Numbered from the stretch's first letter, positions 37,128 to 46,858 are shown. The stretch: 62,994 nt of DNA from Clostridium thermobutyricum (GCA_016841565.1 JAENYX010000014.1:1-62994), one strand, 5' to 3'. Notes: generated by a model from the letters alone, not told the origin. Numbers and translations: made by a program.

Positions 37128-37990
37128 GCCTTCTGCTCCACCTCATCGAGATTGGCCAGTGCAATATCCTTCTTTATCTTCAGCAGGTCCAAGTCCCTGT
37201 TCCCAATTGAATTTTCTATGTTGTCTATGGACAGTTTCAGCTTTTCCATAAGTCCCTTATCGGCTTCCTCCATCTCTACCTTTGCCTCCAGCTTTTCCAT
37301 AGCCTGCTTTGCGGAGCTTGCGCTTTGCCCGGCTTTGACCCAGTCATCCTTGTGGGCGTCTATGCAGGTCTGCTGCAAATAGTGCCTGACTCTTGTTATC
37401 TCTGCATCGGGGTTATTCTTATATAAAGCAAAAAAATCTGCAGTAATAAGGTACACGCCGTTTGCCTCTTCCATGGTTGCTGTCAGTTCTTTTTTATTCA
37501 CCGCAACGGTCAGGGCATTGAGGGAGGCTTCAAAATCCGACATTGTATCATCTCGGGCATTGTCTTTGACCGCCGTACTTTCGTAATCATTCCATTGCTT
37601 ATGAGTCTCCTCCACAATCTTAAGAGTATCTTCCCATATCTTTTCAATTTTTTTCTTTTTTTCCTCTGCCGGATCGGGTGGCTTCTGTCCTCCTTGCTGT
37701 CCACCCTGCTGCTCTCCTCCCCCGCCCTGGCCGCCCTGCTCCTGGCCTCCTGCCTGCTGCCCGGCTTGCTGCTGTACCGGCTTGTCCATCTCCTGCTGCA
37801 GCTTTTCCATCTGTTCTATGACCTCCTGGGAATTCTCTCCAATCTTTGACAGTGCAGACGGTATACTCTCCTTTTCACCGGCCGGCGAAGGACGCTGCTC
37901 CTTGCGGCCACAGGCGCATACACTGCCCGCCAACAGCAGCAGAATCAGCAGTAAATACGGCAGAGACTTTTTTGCAAGCTTATTATCCAA
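37121..37990 (-). CDS. Lipoprotein of unknown function with Gln/Gly linker
   Basis: About 289 residues from a TTG at 37990 placed behind GAGGTGA; an upstream GTG at 38023 has no ribosome site. A lipoprotein signal (LPYLLLILLLLAGSVCAC) ends at a cysteine. Next comes a helical segment, then a low-complexity linker (about 75-105) almost wholly Gln, Gly and Glu. The C-terminal 180 residues are charged and helical with coiled-coil character. Not recognised as a known family. The linker suggests a surface-displayed helical domain held off the membrane. Confidence 0.75.
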   Translation of the reverse strand: MDNKLAKKSLPYLLLILLLLAGSVCACGRKEQRPSPAGEKESIPSALSKIGENSQEVIEQMEKLQQEMDKPVQQQAGQQAGGQEQGGQGGGGEQQGGQQGGQKPPDPAEEKKKKIEKIWEDTLKIVEETHKQWNDYESTAVKDNARDDTMSDFEASLNALTVAVNKKELTATMEEANGVYLITADFFALYKNNPDAEITRVRHYLQQTCIDAHKDDWVKAGQSASSAKQAMEKLEAKVEMEEADKGLMEKLKLSIDNIENSIGNRDLDLLKIKKDIALANLDEVEQKAK

Positions 37991-38134
37991 AATAATCACC
38001 TCGGCATTAGTATATCCAGACACCCTGCCATTTTATTTCTTACAGTATTAAAAAAGAAGGGTGAAAAAGCATGGCAGGAGGAATTACTATATCTATGGGA
38101 CAAATGTTGGAAGAGTATGAAAGGAGCTCATGCA

Positions 38135-38629
38135 TTGCTGATAGGGATAATATCGGATACCCATATGAATAGCTGTACTCCTTCCTTCGAGGGGTTTATG
38201 CATCAACACTTTAACAGCGTGGATATGGTAATCCACGCAGGCGACTACTGCTCGGCAGAAATACAGGATTTCCTCATTGGTTACAAAGAATTTGCCGGTG
38301 TCCGGGGAAATGCCGACCATGAAGCAGTTAAAGACCGTCTGAATGAAGAGGAGATACTAAAGATAGAAGCATTTACCATGGGAGTCTTCCACGGCCATGG
38401 AGACAAAGGAAAGACGGCCGACAGGGCCTTTGAAAAGTTCAAAAGCCATAATGTAGATATAATAATCTACGGGCACAGCCACCAACCCTCAATTATGACA
38501 AGGGACAGGGTATTAATGCTCAACCCCGGCTCTATTACCCGTAAACGAAGGGAAAGATGGGCATCATATATACTCCTTGAACTGGGTGAAGGCACCGTGA
38601 ATGCGGAATTGAGATTTATACAGGACTGA
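38135..38629 (+). CDS. YfcE/MJ0936-type metallophosphoesterase
   Basis: About 164 residues of the calcineurin-like fold. Metal-binding motifs: IISDTHMNS (SDTH), HAGDYCS (GD), GVRGNADH (GNxD/H), FHGHGDKG (GH) and YGHSHQPS (GHSH). The family are small phosphodiesterases or phosphatases of unknown physiological substrate. The TTG at 38135 behind AAAGGAG puts the start directly before the first strand, as in relatives; the ATG at 38117 precedes the ribosome site. It is a single gene followed by a strong hairpin. Confidence 0.85.
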   Translation: MLIGIISDTHMNSCTPSFEGFMHQHFNSVDMVIHAGDYCSAEIQDFLIGYKEFAGVRGNADHEAVKDRLNEEEILKIEAFTMGVFHGHGDKGKTADRAFEKFKSHNVDIIIYGHSHQPSIMTRDRVLMLNPGSITRKRRERWASYILLELGEGTVNAELRFIQD

Positions 38630-38640
38630 TATATAATTAT

Positions 38641-38690
38641 TAATATAGCAAAGGGCAGCCTCCGCTAACGGGCTGCCCTCTGCTATATTA
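38641..38690. terminator. Hairpin terminator between convergent genes
   Basis: TAATATAGCA and AGGGCAGCC (38641-38660) pair with GGCTGCCCT and TGCTATATTA (38671-38690), one mismatch. The 20-bp stem sits between the phosphoesterase and the end of the DUF917 operon. A/T-rich flanks fit bidirectional use. Confidence 0.75.
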
Positions 38691-38744
38691 ATGTGGTCTG
38701 TTAGAATACCATCTATTTATCCATATCAGTAAAGCCTGACTAAA

Positions 38745-39860
38745 CTACCCAAGCCTGTACTTGTCTTCGATTGGAGTATACTCCGTATCATAACCGAAGT
38801 GCCTTGGCCCGAACGCTTTGATCCCTTCCCTGGTTCTCCATTCTTTCGGAGCCGGAAGCCCAAATACCGATACCTTCATCCCGGTTTTATAGTTAGGGTT
38901 GGTAAGGGGTTCTTTGCTGTCTTCATTTATAATACAAATAAGATCGGGAACGGTTACATCAACGCTGCCATCCTTCCATGATATTATATGCTCGTTCTTG
39001 TACCATATTTTATAGGTTGAACCGTCATATTCCCCCTGACCTTCAATACAAACATGGCCAACGGTGAATCCGTCCACCGTATCCCACTTGTAGTCGGATA
39101 CCCTGCCCCGGAAGAGCACGCACCCCCCGCCCGCCCTTGCCAGTTGGCCGGCAAGGTCTTTTTGGTTTTGCTTTGCTTCCCTGAAAGCCCTTCCTATTTC
39201 CAGTGCGTAAGAGATTGCACCGGGTATAACGGCATTCTTTATATCCCCTGCCTTTGCAGGATGGTCGACAACTCCCACCGAGTTACCGCTTGCCACTGCC
39301 ATAGCCCTGACAAGGGCCTCGGCCCTTACATCATTGACCACTTGTTTAACAATTGCAACATCGCCGAACTCATTTGCCACGGTAAGGGGCTGTATGGGCA
39401 GACCGTTGATATAGTAAGTGGAATGCTGCAACTCGGGCACCGACCTTCCTGCAGGATCGGCATCAAGAATATGCTTGCCCAGCATTGCCCCAACGTATAA
39501 GGCTATGGCTGTATTTCCCCCGCCCAGTTCGGTAGACATAACTCCAAAAAACTTCCGGCCTAAATACTCTTCCATTTCCTCGAAGGCCATGAGTGCCGGT
39601 TCCTCGACCACTCTGGACAAGCCCTGGTACTGTATTTCGTCCTGCGATGAGCCGGGCGAAACAGATCCGCACCTATATGGAATCCCCACCAGTGCATCAT
39701 CAGGTACCTCGTCAAGGCCTGCCAAAACAAAATCCCTGCCGTCCTGTAATGCTTTATCTATAAGCGAAAGGCCGTCCGCCAGGTTCCCTCCGCCTCCTGT
39801 GCCCAGTATTGTACACCCTAAAAGAATATCGTGCAGATCCTGCCTGCTGAGCTTCTTCAT
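38745..39860 (-). CDS. DUF917 protein (S-methyl thiohydantoin desulfurase-like)
   Basis: 371 residues covering both DUF917 domains. The N-terminal signature is DILLGCTILGTGGGGNLADG (11-30). PYRCGSVSPG and TELGGGNTAIAL follow. DUF917 genes usually lie next to hydantoinase or oxoprolinase genes and are linked to (thio)hydantoin breakdown. Here the neighbours are an M29-like peptidase (36 bp upstream) and a Dpp-type transporter, under a PucR regulator. A role in using an imported peptide or cyclic imide is inferred. It is last gene of the cluster. Start ATG at 39860 behind GGAGGC. Confidence 0.88.
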   Translation of the reverse strand: MKKLSRQDLHDILLGCTILGTGGGGNLADGLSLIDKALQDGRDFVLAGLDEVPDDALVGIPYRCGSVSPGSSQDEIQYQGLSRVVEEPALMAFEEMEEYLGRKFFGVMSTELGGGNTAIALYVGAMLGKHILDADPAGRSVPELQHSTYYINGLPIQPLTVANEFGDVAIVKQVVNDVRAEALVRAMAVASGNSVGVVDHPAKAGDIKNAVIPGAISYALEIGRAFREAKQNQKDLAGQLARAGGGCVLFRGRVSDYKWDTVDGFTVGHVCIEGQGEYDGSTYKIWYKNEHIISWKDGSVDVTVPDLICIINEDSKEPLTNPNYKTGMKVSVFGLPAPKEWRTREGIKAFGPRHFGYDTEYTPIEDKYRLG

Positions 39861-39896
39861 ATACTTATGCCTCCTTTTCAGCTGCTAAATACATAC

Positions 39897-40940
39897 TCAT
39901 TTCATTATTATTTCGGCCATTGCTTTTAGTTCGGGGTGGACAACCAAGCCTCTCTCCATAATTATTTCACCATCCAGCCATACGCTTGAGTTCAGGCATA
40001 TGCCATCGGTATGGGATTTGGCATCTATACCGTCGGGAGGTGCATCTATCGGGCTGAGGTATCCCATACCCCATTCGGTACAGCCCCACACGCGTTCGTC
40101 TTCAAGTATGTTCCCGGTGAGCTTTGCCCCGGGGTTGAAACCATAGCATCCGTGGGCCAGCCTGAACATATTGGGGTCATCAAAGCTTTCAAGCCATGCC
40201 TTGAACTCGGCAGCCTGGCTCCCTCCGTCAATATCGGTTATCCTGCCTCTTTCAACCTTCATAACAACCGGTTCCTTCAACAAGCCGCAGGGCGGCATCA
40301 GAGAACCGTCAAACACCAGAGTACCGTTTATGCTGTCCAGCTTTGGGATAAAGCAAATCTGTCCCGCCAGCATATGCATACCGGGTACTTGTGCCCTGCC
40401 GTCGTCACAGCTTAACTTGTGCTTCGGCTCCATCTCAAATACAAGGTTGCACCCGGCAGGCGTTGTAATCTTCATGGTTTTGGCGCTGCCCGTCATATCC
40501 GCAACCCTGTGCAGAAAACCGGCCAGCAGTTCTTTATTCACCCTTCCTATAACCCTTATCATCAAATCAGCATCCATGCCCACAAGACACAGATACCTTA
40601 GCCTGGCATTCTTTTTCATTGCTATCTCAAAGGGAGTGGAGTAAAGCAGCCACTTGTTGTTAAACTCCACCCAGGCATCGGCATGGCAGAGAGCACCGGC
40701 CAGTACGTCAACCGGCAGCATGGGGTCAGCCGCCTTACCTACACCCTTTGCAGCCGGTAGCCAGATGACCACGGGCTTGGCTCCCAATGCAAAAGCACTC
40801 CTGGCCGCGGCATCAACAACCCTCTCATCGGATTCGGTATCAGCCGATATCACAACCGCCTCCCCGGGTTTCAAAGCAAACATATCCCCCATGAGTATGT
40901 CTGCAGCTTTGCCCAATTCATATTCGTATAACTTTGCCAT
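39897..40940 (-). CDS. M29-like aminopeptidase/metal-dependent hydrolase
   Basis: A 347-residue protein of the AmpS/aminopeptidase T fold, which also includes a dihydroxypyridine dioxygenase (NicX). N-terminal domain: AADILMGDMFALKPGEAVVI. Likely metal ligands lie in GCTEWGMGYL and AKSHTDGICLNSSVWLDGE near the C-terminus. The family's usual length is 360-410, so this is a short member. It lies between the transporter ATPase gene and the DUF917 gene; the remnant of a second DUF917 gene sits immediately upstream. Peptide cleavage after import is the simplest reading. Start ATG behind GGGGGA. Confidence 0.75.
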   Translation of the reverse strand: MAKLYEYELGKAADILMGDMFALKPGEAVVISADTESDERVVDAAARSAFALGAKPVVIWLPAAKGVGKAADPMLPVDVLAGALCHADAWVEFNNKWLLYSTPFEIAMKKNARLRYLCLVGMDADLMIRVIGRVNKELLAGFLHRVADMTGSAKTMKITTPAGCNLVFEMEPKHKLSCDDGRAQVPGMHMLAGQICFIPKLDSINGTLVFDGSLMPPCGLLKEPVVMKVERGRITDIDGGSQAAEFKAWLESFDDPNMFRLAHGCYGFNPGAKLTGNILEDERVWGCTEWGMGYLSPIDAPPDGIDAKSHTDGICLNSSVWLDGEIIMERGLVVHPELKAMAEIIMK

Positions 40941-40971
40941 AATTAAGTCCCCCTTTACTGCATTCTTCCTT

Positions 40972-41088
40972 CTATAGGTACATAACCATGATTAAAGCCG
41001 AAAAACTCAGGTCTCCCCCTCCACCGGTACTTAGGATTGTACAGCCTGTCAAAATATCTCTTTTGATATCATATTCGAGCTTACGCAT
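40972..41088 (-). pseudogene. N-terminal remnant of a second DUF917 gene
   Basis: A 38-codon minus-strand ORF reads MRKLEYDIKRDILTGCTILS and continues TGGGGD, then departs and stops at TAG (40972-40974). Against the intact DUF917 protein (DILLGCTILGTGGGGN) it matches at the same distance from the start. The remaining 330 or so residues are missing. GGGGGT upstream could still allow translation. It lies between the transporter ATPase gene and the peptidase gene. Confidence 0.8.
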
Positions 41089-41107
41089 TGGCATACCCCC
41101 AATACTT

Positions 41108-42076
41108 CTATTCAATTAAATGGCAGGCAGCCATATGTCCTCCTCCCAAATCAATCATGGGCGGCTGATTCTTTTTGCATATACCTTCGGCCATAGGGCA
41201 CCTGGTATGAAACCTGCAGCCTGAAGGAGGGTTTATGGCGCTGGGTACGTTCCCCTCTATGGTGGCTATTGAATCAATGCCCTCGGTATCCAGGTTTGGT
41301 ATGGCAGCAAAAAGTGCCTTTGTATACGGATGGGCGGTACGGTCAAAGACATCACCGGCAGGACCGTATTCAACCATTCTGCCCAGATACATTACGGCTA
41401 TCCTGTCTGCCATGTGACTCACAACGCTCAGGTCGTGGGATATTAAAATGTATGTTAATCCCAGGCTTTCCTTAAGCTTCTTCAATAATTCCAATATCTG
41501 TGCCTGGGAAAGTATGTCGATGGATGATGTGGGTTCATCCAGCACAACCAGCTTAGGGCTCAGGGCAAGAGCCCGGGCAATGGCAATCCTCTGTCTCTCT
41601 CCTCCGCTGAATTCGTGTGGGTATTTATATACGCCATCCTTGGGCAGCCCTACCATTTCCAGGAGATTGCCCACTCTTTTGACCAGTTCTCCCCTACTGC
41701 AATTGTTATGGACCTTTATTGGCTCGCCCACAATATCCCTGATTAACAGCCTGGGGTTAAGCGACCAGAAGGGGTCCTGAAATACTATCTGCAGATGCTT
41801 CCTTATCCTTCTCAAATCCTTACGGCCCATATTGAACAAATCCAGACCGTCAAAGAACACCTCGCCCGAGGTTGGTTCTTCAAGTTTGAGTAAAACATTT
41901 ACCAGAGTGGTTTTACCGCATCCCGACTCTCCAACCAGTCCCAGGACTTCTCCCTGTTCAATCTCAAAGGTGACACCGTCAACAGCTTTGACCCAGGCAA
42001 CCGGTTTTGAAAAAAAACCGCCCCGAATGGGAAAATACTTTTTCAATTCTTCAACCCTGAGTATGCTCTTTGACAT
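41108..42076 (-). CDS. dppF: Dipeptide/oligopeptide ABC transporter ATPase, DppF/OppF
   Basis: About 322 residues. Walker [10 protein letters not shown], signature [14 protein letters not shown], Walker [13 protein letters not shown] and switch histidine ISHDLSVV are present. The C-terminal oligopeptide-transporter extension follows ([19 protein letters not shown]), whose cysteines bind an iron-sulfur cluster in related proteins. The ATG at 42076 behind GGAGGTGAGG is preferred to an upstream start; it overlaps dppD by 26 bp. It is the second of two nucleotide-binding subunits of the importer. Confidence 0.92.
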   Translation of the reverse strand: MSKSILRVEELKKYFPIRGGFFSKPVAWVKAVDGVTFEIEQGEVLGLVGESGCGKTTLVNVLLKLEEPTSGEVFFDGLDLFNMGRKDLRRIRKHLQIVFQDPFWSLNPRLLIRDIVGEPIKVHNNCSRGELVKRVGNLLEMVGLPKDGVYKYPHEFSGGERQRIAIARALALSPKLVVLDEPTSSIDILSQAQILELLKKLKESLGLTYILISHDLSVVSHMADRIAVMYLGRMVEYGPAGDVFDRTAHPYTKALFAAIPNLDTEGIDSIATIEGNVPSAINPPSGCRFHTRCPMAEGICKKNQPPMIDLGGGHMAACHLIE

Positions 42077-43052
42077 CAGCCTCACCTCCTTTAAAGGCCA
42101 TATGACAAGCCACCGTGTGCGTTGCTGTAATCTGACCTGAAGCGGGCATCCTTGCACGGCATATATCCTGTTTCCTCAGGCATCCGGAATAATACCGGCA
42201 CCCCTCTTTACATATATCTTTATCTTCCCTGTATGATATGCTGTCCAAGTCAACCCTTTCACCCCTGTTCCCGGGTATGGCATTAATCAGTGTAAGGGTA
42301 TAGGGGTGCCTGGGGTCCTTTAATACTTCTCTGACCTTACCCGCTTCAACAATCCTTCCCTGATGGAGAATGGCAACTCTGTTGCATACGGCCGAAACAA
42401 GACCCAGGTTGTTGGCAATAAACAATACCGTAACCCCCAGTTCTCTTTGGAGTTCGGCCACCAGCTTCAATATCCCGGCCTGAATTGTAACGTCAAGGTT
42501 CCGCGTTGGCTCATCTGCTATTAAGAACTCGGCTCCGCAGGAAAGAGCGATGGCTATTACTATCCTCTGTCTTTGGCCGCCGCTCAGTTCATGGGGATAT
42601 TTGTCCATGATATTGCGGGCGTCGGGCAATTTTACCATATTAATCATCTTAAGGGCTTCTTTTTCCGCTTCTTTACGTGAAAACCTGTTGTTGTTCCGAA
42701 ATACCCGTATAATCTGTTCCCCCACCGTAAAAACCGGATTCAAGGTCGACATGGGATCCTGAAATATCATAGAAATACTCCTGCCCCGGATTTTCCGCAT
42801 TTCTCTTTCGGTCTTTTGCAGCAATTCTTCTCCGTTAAATAACACACTGCCGCTTCCTACAAAAGCCGGGGGAACAGGTAACAGGCGCAGTATTGTCAGA
42901 GCGAGTACGGTTTTTCCTGCTCCGCTTTCCCCTACGATACCATATGTTTCTCCTTTATCCAGGGCAAGAAAATCAATATCAAGTACACTTTTTTCTCCCT
43001 CAAAGGTTTTAAAACCCACCTTCAAATCCTTTATCTCAAAATATCCACCCAT
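42051..43052 (-). CDS. dppD: Dipeptide/oligopeptide ABC transporter ATPase, DppD/OppD
   Basis: About 333 residues. Walker [10 protein letters not shown], signature [14 protein letters not shown]. Walker B reads [11 protein letters not shown] with Asn where Thr is more usual, and switch position IANNLGLV has Asn in place of the canonical His of the H-loop. With the intact partner DppF this suggests one degenerate ATP site. The C-terminal cysteine cluster ([11 protein letters not shown], with a further Cys) is present. ATG at 43052 behind AAGGAG. It lies 12 bp from dppC. Confidence 0.9.
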   Translation of the reverse strand: MGGYFEIKDLKVGFKTFEGEKSVLDIDFLALDKGETYGIVGESGAGKTVLALTILRLLPVPPAFVGSGSVLFNGEELLQKTEREMRKIRGRSISMIFQDPMSTLNPVFTVGEQIIRVFRNNNRFSRKEAEKEALKMINMVKLPDARNIMDKYPHELSGGQRQRIVIAIALSCGAEFLIADEPTRNLDVTIQAGILKLVAELQRELGVTVLFIANNLGLVSAVCNRVAILHQGRIVEAGKVREVLKDPRHPYTLTLINAIPGNRGERVDLDSISYREDKDICKEGCRYYSGCLRKQDICRARMPASGQITATHTVACHMAFKGGEADVKEHTQG

Positions 43053-43064
43053 GCTTCCCACTCC

Positions 43065-43958
43065 TTAAATCTTTCTGGTCTTTGGATCCAATATCTCCCT
43101 CAGGCCATCCCCAAGAAGGTTGAATACCAAAACCGTTACAAAAATGGCCAGACCCGGAAAAATGCTGTACCACCAGGCATTCAGGAAATAGTTTCTGCTG
43201 GTACTCACCATTAATCCCCACTCCGGGGTGGGTGACTGTGCTCCAAGGCCCAAAAAGCTGAGTGAAGCAATGGTGAGGATTACTCCTCCGATATCCATTG
43301 ACGCCTGAACTATCACAGGTGCAATACAGTTGGGCACTATATGCCCGAATATTATCCTTATGGGAGGAGTACCTATGGCTTTTGCCGCCTTGACAAACTG
43401 TCTTTCCCTGATGGACACGGCCTGCCCCCTTATAAGTCTGGTGTACCAGGGCCACCAGGATATGGCTATGGCAATCATTGCATTTTCAAGGCTGGGGCCC
43501 AAAAATGCAGCTACGGCAATTGCCAGAAGTAAAGGAGGAAAACTTAAGAATATATCTGTAATTCTCATAATAATTTCATCCGCAAGCCCGCCGGTAGCTC
43601 CCGCAACAGCCCCGAGGGGTACACCGATAACAAGGGCCAAACCTACCGCCACAAGGGCAGTCTGCAGTGATATTCTTGTACCGTATAGGACACGGCTGAA
43701 TATATCCCTTCCCAGCTCATCGGTCCCAAAAAAATATTGACCTGAAGGAGGCAGCAGTTTATCCCTCGGGTTTGCTTCGGTTTCTATATGCTCGGGATGG
43801 GGTACTATATAGGGTGACACCACAGCAATAAATATCAGCAGCATAACCACCACCAGAGATAGGCGGGTCAGCCTGTTTCTGCCCAGAAGGTATAAGGATA
43901 GTTTAGTCTCTCTGATCCTGGGTTTTATTGAATTCATTATGCCAAAACTTTTTGTCAT
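43065..43958 (-). CDS. dppC: Dipeptide/oligopeptide ABC transporter permease, DppC/OppC
   Basis: About 297 residues with six membrane segments. The N-terminal OppC-type region is followed by GTDELGRDIFSRVLYG, and the coupling EAA-type loop lies in VKAAKAIGTPPIRIIFGHIV. The ATG at 43958 behind GGGGGTG is preferred to an upstream start. It forms the membrane pore with DppB; the genes are 12 bp apart. Confidence 0.92.
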   Translation of the reverse strand: MTKSFGIMNSIKPRIRETKLSLYLLGRNRLTRLSLVVVMLLIFIAVVSPYIVPHPEHIETEANPRDKLLPPSGQYFFGTDELGRDIFSRVLYGTRISLQTALVAVGLALVIGVPLGAVAGATGGLADEIIMRITDIFLSFPPLLLAIAVAAFLGPSLENAMIAIAISWWPWYTRLIRGQAVSIRERQFVKAAKAIGTPPIRIIFGHIVPNCIAPVIVQASMDIGGVILTIASLSFLGLGAQSPTPEWGLMVSTSRNYFLNAWWYSIFPGLAIFVTVLVFNLLGDGLREILDPKTRKI

Positions 43959-43970
43959 ACTGTACACCCC

Positions 43971-44981
43971 CTATACCCGGACTCTGGGATCCAGGGCAAT
44001 AATGATATCTGCAACCAGATTTAGCACCACATAGGCACAGGCTGAAAAGATGGTAACTCCCATGATTGCGGGATAATCAAGGCCGATAACGGCCGATGCA
44101 ATATAACTTCCTATCCCCGGCCAGCTGAATATGGCTTCAACCAGGAACGTATTTACAAGGGTATAACCTATGGACAGCGCCACAACCGTAGCCGTAGGGC
44201 CAAGCGAATTCTTCAGCGCATAGGACCACAGCACGGTTTTTTCGGGCAGCCCGTAGGAGCGGGCCGCTCTTATGTAGTCCTCATCAAGTATCTCCAAAAG
44301 CGCCGAACGGGTCATCCGTGCCACCAGCCCTATCGGATATAAGGCAATTGTTATACCCGGCAGGATTATGTGGGCCAATGCATCCCTGAAAACCACAAAA
44401 TCACCCGTTATAAGGCTGTCGAATAGTAAAAACCCTGTAATATGGGGAATATCACGGGTGAGCTTTATACCCATGCTAAGCTGGTCCCCCAGAGGGAGCA
44501 GTTCCAGCCATCTGTAGAATATAAGCTGCAAAAACATACCTACCCAGAAGGTTGGGAGGGATACCGCGCCTACCGAGAAGAACCTGCTTATATGGTCAAC
44601 CAGGTGGTCCTTTCTCCTGGCCGATGCCACGCCAAGCGGTATACCGATAAACATGGCCACTATGGTGGACAGAAAGACCAGCTCCACCGTGGCGGGAAGA
44701 TATGCCTTAAGCTCTCTGGCCACCGGCTGGTGCGACCTTAATGAGCGTCCCAGGTCGCCTTTGAGTAAGTCAGCCAGGTATTTCCCCAGTTGGACATACA
44801 AAGGTTTGTCCAGTCCCAGTTCCACTCTTGCAGCCTGAATCTGCTCGGCTGTTGCACGATGCCCCACCCATTGTGCAGCAGGGTTTGAGGGGATTACTCT
44901 GGTAAGCACAAAGGTAATAAGCACTACTCCGAATAAAACCAGAATACCTAGAAAAATCCTTTTTGCGATAAATGACCTCAT
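43971..44981 (-). CDS. dppB: Dipeptide/oligopeptide ABC transporter permease, DppB/OppB
   Basis: A 336-residue inner membrane subunit with six membrane segments. The opening FIAKRIFLGILVLFGVVLIT and the LGLDKPLYVQLGKYLADLLK GDLG region are typical of the OppB group; the EAA-type loop is YIRAARSYGLPEKTVLWSYA. The start is ATG at 44981 behind GGAGGGGGTG. A stem-loop separates it from the binding protein gene, so it is probably expressed at a lower level than that gene. Confidence 0.92.
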   Translation of the reverse strand: MRSFIAKRIFLGILVLFGVVLITFVLTRVIPSNPAAQWVGHRATAEQIQAARVELGLDKPLYVQLGKYLADLLKGDLGRSLRSHQPVARELKAYLPATVELVFLSTIVAMFIGIPLGVASARRKDHLVDHISRFFSVGAVSLPTFWVGMFLQLIFYRWLELLPLGDQLSMGIKLTRDIPHITGFLLFDSLITGDFVVFRDALAHIILPGITIALYPIGLVARMTRSALLEILDEDYIRAARSYGLPEKTVLWSYALKNSLGPTATVVALSIGYTLVNTFLVEAIFSWPGIGSYIASAVIGLDYPAIMGVTIFSACAYVVLNLVADIIIALDPRVRV

Positions 44982-45009
44982 AAACTCACCCCCTCCGGGA
45001 AATTTTTAA

Positions 45010-45032
45010 AAGGGGCTAATACATAGCCCCTT
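45010..45032 (-). other. Intercistronic stem-loop after the binding-protein gene
   Basis: AAGGGGCTA (45032-45024 on the minus strand) pairs with TAGCCCCTT (45018-45010), 5-nt loop, only a weak T tract. Such stems often stabilise or partly terminate transcripts after solute-binding-protein genes. Confidence 0.65.
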
Positions 45033-45038
45033 AAGTTT

Positions 45039-46637
45039 TTACTCGCGGTATGTGTCATAGAAAAATACTACGTTGGGATATATGGGATTATTCTTAAACC
45101 CTTTGAATGAGCTGTTAGTTACCCATACATATCGTTTGTCATAGGCAAATATAGAGGGCGCCTCATCAATAAGGATTTCCTGAGCCTGGATGTACAGGTT
45201 TTCCGCCTCCTGCCTGTCTATGCCGCTCTTTTCGTTCCCCTGGTCTATCAACCGGTCGAATTCGGCATTTTCCCAGTATGCCATATTAAACAGTATTTCC
45301 TCTTCACTGTGATACAGGCTATAGAACCAGCTGTACGGGCTGGCATAATCGGGCCACCAGTACATTGTCAAAATATCCTGCCGCTTTTGGGGATCGGGGT
45401 TCTTTGACAACTCCCACTGACTCTCCCAGGGCATTCCTCGAATCTCAAGGTCTATATTAAGCTTTGCCAACTCTGCCTTAAACAGCTCAGCCGACTTTTT
45501 CTCGGCTTCGTCTCCTGCCATGTATGTGAACAGAAGTTCAAATCCTCCTTCTGGATACCCGGCTCGATTCAGCAATTCCTTAGCCTTTTCCATATCATGC
45601 TCATACTGGAACAAATCTTTACCATGGCCCCAGTGCCCCGCAGGAATAGGCCCTTTACCCTGGGTTGCGTATCCACCCATTGCATATTCAACCACGTCAT
45701 CGTAAGGGAAAGCGTAGGACAGTGCCTGCCTGACCAGCTTGTTGTCCAGAGGAGCCTTCTCTGTATTGAAGAATGACAGCAGGTTCTGGAATGAGGGTTC
45801 GGCCAGTATACTTACACCGGGACTGTCTTTAAGCGCTTCAATATCCTCATAGGGAAGCTCCATGGTTATATCTGCCTCTCCCTTTTCCACCAACTGACGT
45901 CTTGATGCGGTTTCGGGAATCTTCTTGATAACAGCCATATCAAAGTGCTTGCCTTCCCATCCGTTCCAATATTCTTCGAACCTTGCCAGCACAACCTCTT
46001 CGCCCATTTTGTAGCTCTCAAGCTTATACGGGCCGCTTCCGGCCTCATTACCAAGGGAAAACCAGTCGTCGGGATTGGATTCTATCGCTTCCTCCGACAT
46101 TATAAATGCTGCATACCCTGAACTGGCTATCAGGTCAAGGGGAGCGGGATACTTAAGCAGGAAGTCAACCGTATAGTCATCTTTTACCACTATCTCCTCC
46201 ACCGGATACCAGATAAAGGCCGCCCCTTTACCCAGTGCTATGGTTCTGTCTATTGAGGCTTTAACATCATCTGCGGTAAAATCGGTCCCATCGTGGAACT
46301 TTACCCCTTCTCTGAGCTTAAAGGTCCAGGTCAGATCGTCCTCACTTTTGGAATACCCGGAGGCCAGCACCGGTATTATCTCGTTGTTTATGGCATCATA
46401 CCGCAGCAGAGTCTCGTAAACATTGTTGAGTACCACTATACCGTTGGAATACATCACGCTGGGGTCCCAGTCCAATATGGGCTCACTGTTAAAAGCATAA
46501 AATGCTATCTGCGGCTGCTCTCCCCCGTCATTGTTCTGTCCGGTGCCGGTCCCGCCGCAGCCCCATCCGGATAAAGCAACCAGCATTATCAATATTAACG
46601 TCAAAAAGATACTCTTTTTTCTGAATATCAACTTCAT
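45039..46637 (-). CDS. Extracellular solute-binding lipoprotein, family 5 (peptide type)
   Basis: About 532 residues. A lipoprotein signal peptide (ILIMLVALSGWGCGG) places the acylated cysteine near residue 26; the tryptophan in the lipobox is unusual. The mature part is a family 5 (DppA/OppA-like) binding protein: SEDDLTWTFKLREGVKFHDG, NKLVRQALSYAFPYDD, NRAGYPEGGFEL. It delivers peptides, nickel or similar ligands to DppBCDF; the context of a peptidase favours peptides or cyclic derivatives. The ATG at 46637 behind GGAGGTG is preferred to an upstream start. Confidence 0.92.
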   Translation of the reverse strand: MKLIFRKKSIFLTLILIMLVALSGWGCGGTGTGQNNDGGEQPQIAFYAFNSEPILDWDPSVMYSNGIVVLNNVYETLLRYDAINNEIIPVLASGYSKSEDDLTWTFKLREGVKFHDGTDFTADDVKASIDRTIALGKGAAFIWYPVEEIVVKDDYTVDFLLKYPAPLDLIASSGYAAFIMSEEAIESNPDDWFSLGNEAGSGPYKLESYKMGEEVVLARFEEYWNGWEGKHFDMAVIKKIPETASRRQLVEKGEADITMELPYEDIEALKDSPGVSILAEPSFQNLLSFFNTEKAPLDNKLVRQALSYAFPYDDVVEYAMGGYATQGKGPIPAGHWGHGKDLFQYEHDMEKAKELLNRAGYPEGGFELLFTYMAGDEAEKKSAELFKAELAKLNIDLEIRGMPWESQWELSKNPDPQKRQDILTMYWWPDYASPYSWFYSLYHSEEEILFNMAYWENAEFDRLIDQGNEKSGIDRQEAENLYIQAQEILIDEAPSIFAYDKRYVWVTNSSFKGFKNNPIYPNVVFFYDTYRE

Positions 46638-46858
46638 AAATATACACCTCCTGTAAAAAATAACTTGCATGGCATATCACTTCACGCGCCTGCCATCATC
46701 ATCCCAGCCCTTTGCAGTACGGCTGTTTTCGACAATTTCCGATGCATTAATATCCAAATAACAACAGCAGTCTTTCTTGTATAAATATAAGTTATTCTAT
46801 ATATAAGTCTATATCCCTTTGGCTATTTTACAAATATAGATATATAAATTTGTTGTTT

